In this document: piece after piece, positions 1-7,393 of the stretch | Layout: every line of letters starts with the position of its first letter | How positions within the stretch are numbered: position 1 is the first letter of the stretch | Assembly (NCBI GenBank): GCA_047639475.1 | Contig: JBLIOD010000049.1 | Coordinates: forward strand, 1 to 22,361 | Length of the DNA stretch: 22,361 nt | Origin: JAAELZ01 sp047639475 | GTDB lineage: Bacteria; Pseudomonadota; Gammaproteobacteria; Arenicellales; Poriferihabitantaceae | Direction of reading: 5' to 3' | The notes under the pieces: model-generated | Told to the model about the DNA's origin: nothing | Seen by the model: the letters and a program-made list of their open reading frames with translations, nothing else | Databases searched by the model: none | Made by a program: the position numbers and the translations under genes

Positions 1-999
1 GCAAAGAATATTATTATCGCCACAGGTTCAACTCCGGTTGAATTGAAAAGCATGATGTTTGATCATAAGTCGATATTGGATTCAGAAGATTTATTAGCAC
101 TGAAATCTGTGCCTAAAAAATTGGTCATTGTTGGTGCCGGCGTTATTGGGCTTGAATTGGGTAGTGTATGGAATTCATTAGGGGCTGATGTCACCTTGCT
201 TGAAGCAATGGACAGTTTCTTACCCATGTTAGAACCACAAATTTCTCGTGAAGCGAGCCGGGTTTTCAAAAAACAAGGCTTGAAGATCGAATTGGGCGCG
301 ATGGTTAAAAGTGCTAAAAAATCAGGCAAAGCCATTGCTGTCGAATATGAACAAAAAGGAGACACTCACACAATAAAAACTGACAAACTTGCTGTGTTAG
401 TCGGTAGAAAGCCCAATACTGCAGGCCTGTTGGCACCGGACAGTGGCGTAGATTTAGATGACAAAGGCCGTATTAGTGTAGACAAGTACTGCGAAACCAG
501 CGAACCTGGGGTGTGGGCCGTAGGCGATGTTGTAAGAGGTTTAATGCTGGCGCATAAAGGCTCCGAAGAAGGGGTACATGTTGCTGAAACCATTGCGGGT
601 AAAACCAAACATGCACTTGATCATGACGTGATCCCTTCTGTCATTTATACTCATCCCGAAATATCTTGGGTTGGACAAACTGAAGCTGAATTAAAAGCAT
701 CCGGCACTGAATATGTTTCAGCAAACTTCCCTTTTGCCGCTTCCGGACGAGCGCTCGCATCAGGCGAAGCAGGCGGTCAAGTTAAGGTCATCAGTGACGC
801 TAAAACAGATCGAATACTGGGTGTTTACATGATAGGAGAACATACCTCTGAGATATTGGCAGAAGCGGTTTTTGCGATGCAATATCAAGCCAGTGCTGAG
901 GATTTAGGGCGTACTATTCATGGCCATCCGACCTTGTCTGAAGCACTAAAAGAAGCGGCTTTAGGCATCAGCAAAAGCGCCATACACAAAGTTAACTAA
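1..999 (+). CDS. lpdA: dihydrolipoyl dehydrogenase (E3), 3' part
   Basis: E3 reoxidises the dihydrolipoyl group of 2-oxo acid dehydrogenase complexes with NAD+, via FAD and a redox disulfide. The reading frame is open to the first base of the window, so the N-terminus with the first FAD motif and the CxxxxC disulfide lies outside. Visible are the end of the FAD domain (IIIATGSTP), the NAD-binding motif VIVGAGVIGLELGSVW, the second FAD motif WAVGDVVRGLMLAHKGSEEG, and the dimerisation domain with the catalytic His-Glu region HGHPTLSEALKEA near the end. The protein stops with a short SKSAIHKVN tail, as expected for full-length E3. It converges on the next gene with a 29-bp gap. Family assignment is secure; which 2-oxo acid complex it serves cannot be seen, because the upstream genes are missing. 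Confidence 0.95.
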   Translation, partial: AKNIIIATGSTPVELKSMMFDHKSILDSEDLLALKSVPKKLVIVGAGVIGLELGSVWNSLGADVTLLEAMDSFLPMLEPQISREASRVFKKQGLKIELGAMVKSAKKSGKAIAVEYEQKGDTHTIKTDKLAVLVGRKPNTAGLLAPDSGVDLDDKGRISVDKYCETSEPGVWAVGDVVRGLMLAHKGSEEGVHVAETIAGKTKHALDHDVIPSVIYTHPEISWVGQTEAELKASGTEYVSANFPFAASGRALASGEAGGQVKVISDAKTDRILGVYMIGEHTSEILAEAVFAMQYQASAEDLGRTIHGHPTLSEALKEAALGISKSAIHKVN

Positions 1000-1028
1000 C
1001 TCGAGCACTGGGAGAGATTAATCGTTGC

Positions 1029-1793
1029 TTAGATAGGCAGCGATTTTTCTAGATAACCCACTGGGATTGTGAAATCCTCGTCCAACAATTGGGTATCTTT
1101 AATTTCAGTTAATCTCGCTTTTAGTTTCGATTCATCAAAGGTATCTACGCCGATGATGTAACTCTCAAAACTCCCTTGCGGAAAAACAGGAATCGCTAAA
1201 CCAAAGCGCTCTAACAAGCTGCCTGCTTGCAACGTTAAGGATTGAGCAAACTGAGTTAACTCGCGCAGTGTCTTTGCTTCCTGTTCATTTAGTGGCAAGC
1301 TATCTGACACACATAGTCGAGTTTGTAATACTTCTGCTTTGCGTACTTCTTTTACCTGACATGCGATGCCCGCAATCGTGATAACTTCATTTTTATCGAT
1401 TAGCACGATGTCATCCGATTCGCCTAATTCACTATCGAGCCCTAATGAGCTGAATAAATCGCCCAAAACACCGCCTTGTGATTTCGCAATGGTACCGATT
1501 GACTCTACCATTTTCGCGATCTCGGATAGCGAAGCGTGATCTAGCTTAGAATAGGTTTTCTTCACATGATCAAGAATTATCAAGGATTTGATATTGGCAT
1601 CAAACAATACACCATTGCGGCCTTCTGCTGACCGACCAATGAGTACTTGGTGTCCACGCACATAAAAGCTGAGCGTGTCTAATTGGTCGTTTTGCTTAAC
1701 CGCAAAATTAAGTTGCGATGCAGCAAAACTGACAACACTCGTTAAGGCCACAGCACTGAACAGTACAATGGATATAAGTTTGGGAAATTGCAT
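1029..1793 (-). CDS. exported protein of unknown function
   Basis: This is a 254-residue protein I do not recognise with certainty. A clear Sec signal peptide (basic start, hydrophobic run FPKLISIVLFSAVALTSVVSF, then AAS) suggests export to the periplasm or envelope. The mature part includes LIILDHVKKTYSKLD, which resembles the 'stored value / LolA-like' pattern of small periplasmic beta proteins such as DUF4412, but that resemblance is weak. Two cysteines (in the IACQVKEV and TRLCVSD segments) could form a disulfide. It lies downstream of yqeY on the same strand after about 118 bp, the position where dnaG often sits in rpsU operons. No Shine-Dalgarno is obvious before the chosen ATG; the start is supported by the signal peptide. 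Confidence 0.7.
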   Translation of the reverse strand: MQFPKLISIVLFSAVALTSVVSFAASQLNFAVKQNDQLDTLSFYVRGHQVLIGRSAEGRNGVLFDANIKSLIILDHVKKTYSKLDHASLSEIAKMVESIGTIAKSQGGVLGDLFSSLGLDSELGESDDIVLIDKNEVITIAGIACQVKEVRKAEVLQTRLCVSDSLPLNEQEAKTLRELTQFAQSLTLQAGSLLERFGLAIPVFPQGSFESYIIGVDTFDESKLKARLTEIKDTQLLDEDFTIPVGYLEKSLPI

Positions 1794-1911
1794 GGGATTG
1801 TTGTTGATATAAGACGGTTATATTATCCTATTTCAGAATGACCGCACCCTTAATTCGGGATACGCTCGGTGGGGAGTACTACTAGCGCTACTGCGGGTAC
1901 ACCGGCAGACT

Positions 1912-2355
1912 TTAGTTCAGCGCGTTTTTAACCAGTGCGCTTACTTTACCCATGTCCGCTTGTCCTTGAAGCGACTTCTTCAGTACGCCCATCACCTTGC
2001 CCATATCACATTGCGCAGCAGCACCGGTTTTTTCTATGGCTTCTGCTACCAATTTGGACACTTCGCTTTCGTCTAGCTGCGCAGGCAAGTATTCTTCAAT
2101 AACAGCGAGGCTTTTACTTTCCTTTCCCACCAAATCTTCACGGCCACCAGCGCCGAATTGTTTGATAGATTCACAACTTTGCTTGACCATTTTTTGCACA
2201 ATCACTTGCACAGCATTGTCATCAAGCTGAATTTGATCATCCACTTCTTTACGTTGAATAGCAGCGCGTAATAGCCGCACTGCCTCAAGGCGTACGGTAT
2301 CTTTTTCGCGCATGGCTGTCTTCATATCAGCAGCAATGCGATCTTTCATCGACAT
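1912..2355 (-). CDS. yqeY: GatB/YqeY domain protein
   Basis: This is a 147-residue stand-alone YqeY protein, full length for the family. The family shares its fold with the tail domain of GatB, the Asp-tRNA(Asn)/Glu-tRNA(Gln) amidotransferase subunit, and is thought to touch tRNA or translation; its exact role is unsettled. Supporting features are the N-terminal pattern MKDRIAADMKTAMREKD followed by RLEAVRLLRAAI, the central VIEEYLPAQLDE segment, and the C-terminal GKVMGVLKKSLQGQADMGKV, all typical. Two Met codons (MSMKDR) are possible starts. It lies just after rpsU on the same strand, the usual gammaproteobacterial order, separated by 87 bp that contain a small hairpin. Confidence 0.93.
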   Translation of the reverse strand: MSMKDRIAADMKTAMREKDTVRLEAVRLLRAAIQRKEVDDQIQLDDNAVQVIVQKMVKQSCESIKQFGAGGREDLVGKESKSLAVIEEYLPAQLDESEVSKLVAEAIEKTGAAAQCDMGKVMGVLKKSLQGQADMGKVSALVKNALN

Positions 2356-2378
2356 GATAGTATGGGCCGTTTTGTGTT

Positions 2379-2399
2379 ATTAAGCTGGGGTAGCTTAAT
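2379..2399 (-). terminator. hairpin between rpsU and yqeY
   Basis: An 8-bp perfect inverted repeat (attaagct / agcttaat) with a 5-nt loop lies downstream of rpsU and about 24 bp before yqeY on the minus strand. A second tiny repeat (cccta-t-taggg) is nearby at 2421-2431. There is no long U tract, so this is a weak terminator, an attenuator or an RNA-processing structure that could lower yqeY expression relative to rpsU. Function is inferred only. Confidence 0.35.
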
Positions 2400-2442
2400 T
2401 AAATCTGCCTTAAGCTAAGGCCCTATTAGGGAACAGGGTTAC

Positions 2443-2658
2443 TTAGCAGGAGTGACGACGGCGAATACGGCCTCTTGAGGCACGCTTAGATTCACGACGT
2501 TCAGAAACAGCTTTTTCACGCTTATTAATTGAGGTCGGTTTTTCGTAGAATTCTTTGCGGCGAGATTCGGTAAAGACACCAGCACGATCGCAAGAGCGAC
2601 GGAATCGTCGTAGTACTACATCAAAATAATCGTCTTGCCGTACACGTATGCTAGGCAT
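2443..2658 (-). CDS. rpsU: 30S ribosomal protein bS21
   Basis: bS21 is a small basic protein of the 30S platform involved in translation initiation. The sequence PSIRVRQDDYFDVVLRRF followed by KRSC-like RRSCDRAGV and RRKEFYEKPTS is diagnostic, with the usual Arg-rich tail. I chose the second ATG: the Shine-Dalgarno GGAGAG lies at normal spacing from it but only about 2 nt from the first ATG at 2664, and this start gives 71 residues, the canonical bS21 length, beginning MPSIRV. It is followed by yqeY. The dnaG and rpoD genes often found downstream in this operon are absent. Confidence 0.95.
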   Translation of the reverse strand: MPSIRVRQDDYFDVVLRRFRRSCDRAGVFTESRRKEFYEKPTSINKREKAVSERRESKRASRGRIRRRHSC

Positions 2659-2695
2659 AGCCATCTCTCCGTTGAGTTTTGTAAAAAGGGCGCGT

Positions 2696-2724
2696 ATTCT
2701 AACTCTAGATTATTCCGTTGTATA
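2696..2724 (-). promoter_or_regulatory. candidate sigma-70 promoter for rpsU
   Basis: On the minus strand, TATACA (-35-like) and TAGAAT (-10-like, 5 of 6 matches) are separated by exactly 17 bp. They lie about 38 bp upstream of the rpsU start, giving a short leader. The site is in the 100-bp gap after the histidine kinase gene, so rpsU probably has its own promoter. This is a match by eye, not tested. Confidence 0.4.
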
Positions 2725-2766
2725 GCCAATTTTCATAAAATAGTTGAGATGTTAATCATCAGGTTT

Positions 2767-3792
2767 TTAGCGAGGAAACTTAATCATCATTGTGTAAAAG
2801 CTATCTGTTTCTACCATTTGCATCGATCCATTGCCACCGTACAAATACTCAAACCTATCTATTAAGTTTTGCTGGGCAATTTGATTGCCTTTACGCACCG
2901 GTTTTTCTACTTCTGACTTAGGGTTAATTATACTGATGAAAACGTACTGCTGACTTTGACGCCCTTTAATCATCACCATGCCCCCTCTTACGCGGGTTTC
3001 TATTCCGTGATAGATGGCATTTTCTATCAATGGTTGGAGTGTCAAGATGGGTATCAGTGCATTACCATCAAGGCCATTAACAGACCACTTAACCTGTAAA
3101 CGATCGCCTAGGCGCATCTTTTCAAGACCGATATACTTTTCAGCCATCGACAGCTCAGAACTAAGCGGCACCATCTTACGTTTATCAGTCATGATAGTAC
3201 GAAACATATCGGCCAAAGCCATTAGGCCGTCTTCAGCGCGAACTGGATCATGGTGAATCAGGGTAGCAACGCTGTTTAAGCTATTGAAAAGAAAATGTGG
3301 CCGTATTCGAAAATCTAGATCTGATACCGCACTCTTCACTTCTGAATCGTGCAGCTCCTGCTTGACTGATATAAGTTGTTCATACCCTAGCGCAATCGGT
3401 AAAACAAACAGCCCCATTATCCATAAATAACCGTTGTCAAAAGTAGATGCCATTTTTAGCATCGAACTCGATTCCTGAGCGAAATCGACAGAAAGACGAT
3501 CTCCAATAGGGGATACCCAGTAAACACCCACAATCACAATGGCACCTAATAACCAGGCAAAAATAGCACCATTCACTACTGAAAGCCGATTTAATAACAA
3601 TAACAAAGACCACAACACCAACACGATAATGCTATATGAACTCAGCACAATCATTAAGGCATCGTCATTAGGTAACTCACCGAGCACCAACGCCGTAGCG
3701 CCTATTCCCAGTATTGAAGAAACCAATAAACGCAATGGAAACTTTAGCTGTTGGTATTCAAGCTTAAACCGCAGCCGCTGCTCTATTTCCAT
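2767..3792 (-). CDS. LytS/AlgZ-type sensor histidine kinase
   Basis: This 341-residue membrane kinase belongs to the His_kinase (PF06580) group, related to AlgZ/FimS. Four hydrophobic segments fall near residues 18-38, 46-68, 73-93 and 120-138. They are followed by the phospho-acceptor block FRIRPHFLFNSLNSVATLI (His about 166) and the ATP-binding N box LTLQPLIENAIYHGIE. The C-terminus ends with the typical GNQIAQQNLIDRFEYLYG region. Such kinases normally pair with a LytTR-domain regulator encoded next to them (as in algZ-algR); none is present in this window. The gene stands alone between rpsU and a strong terminator 68 bp before its start, so it is probably monocistronic. The signal sensed is unknown. 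Confidence 0.88.
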   Translation of the reverse strand: MEIEQRLRFKLEYQQLKFPLRLLVSSILGIGATALVLGELPNDDALMIVLSSYSIIVLVLWSLLLLLNRLSVVNGAIFAWLLGAIVIVGVYWVSPIGDRLSVDFAQESSSMLKMASTFDNGYLWIMGLFVLPIALGYEQLISVKQELHDSEVKSAVSDLDFRIRPHFLFNSLNSVATLIHHDPVRAEDGLMALADMFRTIMTDKRKMVPLSSELSMAEKYIGLEKMRLGDRLQVKWSVNGLDGNALIPILTLQPLIENAIYHGIETRVRGGMVMIKGRQSQQYVFISIINPKSEVEKPVRKGNQIAQQNLIDRFEYLYGGNGSMQMVETDSFYTMMIKFPR

Positions 3793-3859
3793 ATGTCGAA
3801 TAAATAGTCATAAAAAACGACAACGTAGAGTACATGGATATTCAATGGGAAGAAAGTAA

Positions 3860-3886
3860 AAAACCCCTTGCGAGGCAAGGGGTTTT
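3860..3886. terminator. strong bidirectional terminator
   Basis: A perfect 12-bp stem (aaaaccccttgc / gcaaggggtttt) closes a 3-nt loop, with A and T tracts on both sides, so it can act on either strand. No intact gene ends here. It may insulate the kinase gene start from minus-strand read-through, or be the leftover terminator of a lost gene. Confidence 0.8.
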
Positions 3887-3986
3887 AGTTGCTCAGTCAA
3901 TTCAAACAGTTTGGGGGCCTGTTGAAGGAGATGACCAAGCGAGACAGATTCTAAACACGTTATCAGCATACTGCAATATCCCAAAC

Positions 3987-4066
3987 CCCCAGATAGAGAT
4001 CGCTAATACCCTAAAAACCTCTGAACTCAGATTTCAAGCATGATTTTTATCAATCTCTATCTGGGG
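3987..4066. repeat. 14-bp perfect inverted repeat, 52-bp spacer
   Basis: The arms ccccagatagagat (3987-4000) and atctctatctgggg (4053-4066) are exact reverse complements. The spacer has no recognised content. The right arm ends 7 bp before the start of recognisable glycosyltransferase sequence. The repeat could be the ends of a very small mobile-element remnant or a recombination scar; I do not recognise it as a known element. Confidence 0.6.
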
Positions 4067-4073
4067 ATCAGGG

Positions 4074-4493
4074 AATAAGCCAACAGTGTGCATAGCGATG
4101 GCTTCAACAGCAGAGTGGAAGCATTGGCTGGCAGAAGATGGCTGGCAAACGGTGATTGATTACCTGAACAGCGTTGGTCTGCAGCCTGTGGTAATACAAA
4201 AGGAGCCCTGCTCACTGAATAATGTAATCGATAAATCAGGTGACATTCCCATTGTGGTGCGCATCGATGACCTATTAAAGTGCGAGTTTATGATAGGCCT
4301 GGGATCGGGCTGATCGTGGTTGGCATGGGCATTAAGAAAGCCTGTTATCCTGATTTCTGGCTTTAGTTTAGCCGTCACGGAGTTTGAAGCGGACTGTTAC
4401 CGAATCATCAATGATCAGGTCTGTCACGGCTGCTGGAATGACACTAGCCATGTCTTTGATCGGGGAAATTGGAATTGGTGTCCACGTCACAGC
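4074..4493 (+). pseudogene. autotransporter O-heptosyltransferase, C-terminal fragment
   Basis: One continuous frame reads NKPTVCIAMASTAEWKHW, then DYLNSVGL, GDIPIVVRIDDLLKCEFMIG, a TGA stop, then SWLAWALRKPVILISGFS, CYRIINDQVCHGCWND and FDRGNWNWCPRH. This pattern matches the acceptor/donor-binding half of bacterial autotransporter heptosyltransferases (the strand-loop-strand O-heptosyltransferase group, related to Aah/TibC), which glycosylate adhesin-type autotransporters in the cytoplasm. The N-terminal half is missing, the family's usual GSGLSWLAW is interrupted by TGA in place of a Leu codon (a TTA or TTG to TGA change would suffice), and the sequence ends where an antisense desulfhydrase fragment begins. 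No intact adhesin is nearby. It is clearly decayed; the family call rests on motif memory. Confidence 0.8.
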
Positions 4494-4665
4494 TCTGCGC
4501 CAGAGCATCACCTAAATAAAACTCCAATTGCCTGGCTTTATTACCACCCATGGCCAATCCGGTGCAATCATCTCGTTTCAAATATAATTGATGATCAGGG
4601 TAAGCTGCTGATAACTGCTTTAACGCTTGTTCAACTTTTCCAAACGCGAGTTCTTGTAATATCAT
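4483..4665 (-). pseudogene. D-cysteine desulfhydrase / ACC deaminase-like, N-terminal fragment
   Basis: The minus strand encodes LSAAYPDHQLYLKRDDCTGL followed by AMGGNKARQLEFYLGDALAQ. This is the hallmark start of PLP enzymes of the D-cysteine desulfhydrase / 1-aminocyclopropane-1-carboxylate deaminase family, including the PLP lysine in GGNKxR. Only about 60 of roughly 320 residues remain. Homology stops where the opposite-strand glycosyltransferase fragment ends, so the two remnants are joined tail to tail. It is non-functional by truncation. A start Met is present (MILQEL), so a short peptide could still be made, but nothing indicates that it is used. Confidence 0.8.
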
Positions 4666-4790
4666 GTAAACCTAGGTATCTCTTTAAGCACTATATGTTT
4701 AGCGAAAGGGTTGAAAAACTTAATTCGAAATGACTGCGTTTTTTTATTTTTGGCTGACTAAAGTAAGCATGATAGACTGCATTCAAAATT

Positions 4791-5249
4791 ATGAAATCAA
4801 TTAACATGCAAACCGCACTTCGTAATCTCAGACTCTTTTCCTTTCTTTCAATCGCATGTTGGGCTTTACCGATGTCAGCTGCGCAAGAGATTACCGTATA
4901 CAAGTCACCTACCTGTGGCTGTTGTCAAGGCTGGGTAGATTACCTAGAAGACAATGGCTTTGAGGTATTAACGCACAACCTCGATGATATGAGCGAGATC
5001 AAAAACCGCTTTGGCGTAAGCGATGAGGTTAAGTCCTGCCACACGGGCATCATTAATGGCTATGTGGTTGAGGGACATGTTCCTGCAGAGGATATCAAAA
5101 GGCTGATGACTGAAAAACCGGACATTGTAGGAATCAGTGCACCTGGCATGCCAATGATGTCACCAGGGATGGCTAGCCTTGTTCCAAAAGGCTACGATGT
5201 TGTCCAGTTTGATAAGAACAACAACACCGAGATTTATAGCGAATATTAA
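4791..5249 (+). CDS. exported DUF411 metal-binding protein
   Basis: This is a 152-residue precursor with a hydrophobic signal sequence (LFSFLSIACWALPMSA, probable cleavage before AQEI). The mature domain starts ITVYKSPTCGCCQGWVDYLE, with the CxCC motif of DUF411, then SCHTG, the GHVP segment and SAPGMPMMSPGM. DUF411 proteins have a thioredoxin-like fold, occur in the periplasm and are often linked to copper or other metal handling; metal binding here is inferred from the Cys and Met content. An alternative start at the Met in MQTALRN (4806) would give a tighter signal peptide. It is a single gene with an AT-rich upstream region and no copper genes beside it. Confidence 0.9.
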   Translation: MKSINMQTALRNLRLFSFLSIACWALPMSAAQEITVYKSPTCGCCQGWVDYLEDNGFEVLTHNLDDMSEIKNRFGVSDEVKSCHTGIINGYVVEGHVPAEDIKRLMTEKPDIVGISAPGMPMMSPGMASLVPKGYDVVQFDKNNNTEIYSEY

Positions 5250-5322
5250 AGCCTAATTTGAAAAGCCGAAGCACACATTTTTGTTTTTAAGTGTCAGGGC
5301 TATTTCTAGTAGCGCCACCAAG

Positions 5323-7218
5323 TCAGTCTTTAGTTAACCCCGCTTCGATCAATGCTTCACTGATAGAGGCTGAGTTGACGTTATCAGCCACAGGAAAAGC
5401 GTTGTTGACCATGCCCGCGGTTAACGCCGGCTTTGATTGGTGCACTCTATCTAAAATAGTCATCGCGTCATTATAGCGACCAGTATGCACCATCGAAGAC
5501 GCCTGAATAAGGGGTGCCCAATGATTTGCGCTGAGTTCATGCGCTCGGTCCATGGCGCTAACCGCTTCTTCGTATTGGCCTGTCGCCGACAATCCAAATC
5601 TGAGACCAAAATAGGCCTTTGATGAACTAGGACATAACGCAACAGCGCTACGGTAATTTTTTATTGCGATATCATATTCTTGTAGTTGATGTAGTACTCG
5701 TCCCATCACCACTTTGCACCAGGGATTGTTGCTGTCCAATCTCACAGCATGCTCCGCCATCTCGCGCATTTTTTGCTCTACAGAGTGTCGATTGTTAGAT
5801 ATATCTTCTTTTAAATCGAGACAGAGTGAGTAAGCATACCCCGCATAGGCTGGCGCGTAATCTGGATCGAGCGCAAGCGCTTGTTCATACAGTGTTCGTG
5901 CTTTGTTACTACTCCATTGCGTACCGATCTGCTTATAAAAATGATGATACCCTTGCAGCACTAAATCCCAAGCAGTGAGTGAAGCGGGTGATTTCTTATT
6001 GCTTAATAAGCAGGCGTGCCCATTGGCCTCTGGCTCTATTGAGCCAGCAATGCCTCTGGCCAGTTCTACCTGTAAAGTGAACAAATCTTCAGTGCTGCGG
6101 CTGTATCTCTCAGCCCATATTAATTCGCCATTGTGCGCATCTACTAACTCCACACCCACTTGAATACGGTTATTGTGCTGTCGGATGGCACCACTGACAA
6201 GATAACGCGCGCCCAAAGCTTTAGACGCACTTTCTAAACCGCTCTCGACATTGTGCAAAGCCATGGAAGATAAAGCCGAGATCACCTTGAAGCCCTGAAA
6301 TCGCCGAAGTTCTGTTACTATTTCTTCAGTTAACGCGCCGCCCAGTGAAAACCCTACGGTGTCCACAGCGAACTCTTTAAATTGTAATACCGCAATCGCC
6401 GGTGTTTCATTGAGAACATTGTTAAGTGTGTTGTTATCAGTGTTAGGGCGAATCTCAAAAACGGGTTGGATAATGGTTTTGTGGTAAAGCGATTCGAACA
6501 GTTTAGTGGTGTCTGCTTGCGGTTGTCCTATTTGGCAAGCCTGTAGCGCTTGGCAACATTGTTGGTATTGTCGTAACACTCGATGTTGCTGACCTAAAGC
6601 AGAGTAAGCCGTCATTAAATGCTGGTGGCTGCCTTCGTCAATGGGGTCGATGGAAACCAACTTTTCACCAGTAATCAGTGCTTGCTGGTAATCTTGTTGT
6701 GCAATTTTTTTGGCCAGTAATATGTTCAGCGCTGCCGCCTGTTTAGACTGAAAATATTGCCTCTGCTCTGCGACCCAATCACTTAAGGTCACTTCGTGAA
6801 AGCTTAAGCCATTTAGAAAAACTCCATGAAAAAGCAACTCGTCATCATTATGCCCATTTGATACGGTCATAGCCTCTCGTAGTTGATACTGAGAAACATC
6901 AATTTCAACTTCCTCCAAATTGAGCCAAAGCGTGCCGGCATCTTTATGCAACCAATTGGACGAACCGGTCTTTATGTCTTCCCCTTTTAATTCCTTTAGG
7001 GTGACAGACAGGGTTTGACGTAAATTGGTCAGTGCTTGTTTCTCATCGTGTCTTTCCCAAATCAGGCTGGCTAATTCGGTTCGGCTCACCTTTCGCCCTG
7101 CATGCACGGCCAAGTAAGCCAATAGCGCCCGCGCTTTTTTTGATGAAATATTGAATTCATCGCCGTTGCATCCCCGAACAGAGAAGTCGCCAAGTAGTGT
7201 GAGAGTCAGTTGTGCCAT
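5323..7218 (-). CDS. SARP-type regulator with BTAD, TolB-like and TPR domains
   Basis: This 631-residue multidomain regulator begins with an OmpR-like winged helix (about residues 1-100: LLGDFSVRG, KKARALLAYLAVHAGRKVSR, LIWERHDEKQALTNLRQTLS). A BTAD helical repeat domain (about 100-245) follows, giving the architecture of Streptomyces antibiotic regulatory proteins. Next is a TolB/FlgO-like domain (about 272-395: AIAVLQFKEF, GGALTEEIVTELRRFQGFKV, ARYLVSGAIRQ, RIQVGVELVD) like those in CadC-type and adenylate-cyclase-linked proteins, then C-terminal TPRs (about 410-625). It probably binds DNA and responds to an unknown ligand or protein partner through the TPRs. It is transcribed divergently from the ABM/SABATH/IRED genes, and the shared intergenic region holds SARP-like direct repeats, so it most likely activates that operon. 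No membrane segment is seen. Confidence 0.9.
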   Translation of the reverse strand: MAQLTLTLLGDFSVRGCNGDEFNISSKKARALLAYLAVHAGRKVSRTELASLIWERHDEKQALTNLRQTLSVTLKELKGEDIKTGSSNWLHKDAGTLWLNLEEVEIDVSQYQLREAMTVSNGHNDDELLFHGVFLNGLSFHEVTLSDWVAEQRQYFQSKQAAALNILLAKKIAQQDYQQALITGEKLVSIDPIDEGSHQHLMTAYSALGQQHRVLRQYQQCCQALQACQIGQPQADTTKLFESLYHKTIIQPVFEIRPNTDNNTLNNVLNETPAIAVLQFKEFAVDTVGFSLGGALTEEIVTELRRFQGFKVISALSSMALHNVESGLESASKALGARYLVSGAIRQHNNRIQVGVELVDAHNGELIWAERYSRSTEDLFTLQVELARGIAGSIEPEANGHACLLSNKKSPASLTAWDLVLQGYHHFYKQIGTQWSSNKARTLYEQALALDPDYAPAYAGYAYSLCLDLKEDISNNRHSVEQKMREMAEHAVRLDSNNPWCKVVMGRVLHQLQEYDIAIKNYRSAVALCPSSSKAYFGLRFGLSATGQYEEAVSAMDRAHELSANHWAPLIQASSMVHTGRYNDAMTILDRVHQSKPALTAGMVNNAFPVADNVNSASISEALIEAGLTKD

Positions 7219-7286
7219 ATCGATTGAAAATAATCATACGACAAAAAGACATAAAAAAGGGGTGATCAAGTAGTCAAAATCCAATT

Positions 7287-7325
7287 TTTACGAATCTTTT
7301 ACGCCCCGCCTCTATTTAATTACGC
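7287..7325 (+). promoter_or_regulatory. candidate SARP operator: direct heptamer repeats
   Basis: TTTACGA (7287-7293) and TTTACGC (7298-7304) are spaced at exactly 11 bp. A third copy, ATTACGC (7319-7325), lies 21 bp further on. SARP regulators are known to bind heptamer direct repeats at an 11- or 22-bp period just upstream of a -10 element. A gaatat element at 7336-7341, about 10 bp after the last repeat, could be the -10 for the plus-strand operon. The spacing is visible; the role is inferred from the adjacent SARP gene. Confidence 0.5.
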
Positions 7326-7393
7326 CCAGCTCACAGAATATTCACTGTCATTAGGAATACTTGCCATTCGAAATAACCAAGAGGAAATTAATC

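Noticed and set aside
3834..4043. Open frame of 69 codons in phase with the heptosyltransferase fragment
   Set aside because: It runs straight through the terminator hairpin, has no recognisable motif, and a stop separates it from the conserved sequence starting at 4074.
4311..4316. TGA as a selenocysteine codon or stop reassignment
   Set aside because: The family has Leu at this site, the gene is already truncated, and TGA and TAA are normal stops elsewhere in the window.
4494..4733. Continuation of the heptosyltransferase frame beyond WCPRH
   Set aside because: From here the plus strand is the complement of the desulfhydrase fragment, so the translated residues are an antisense shadow.
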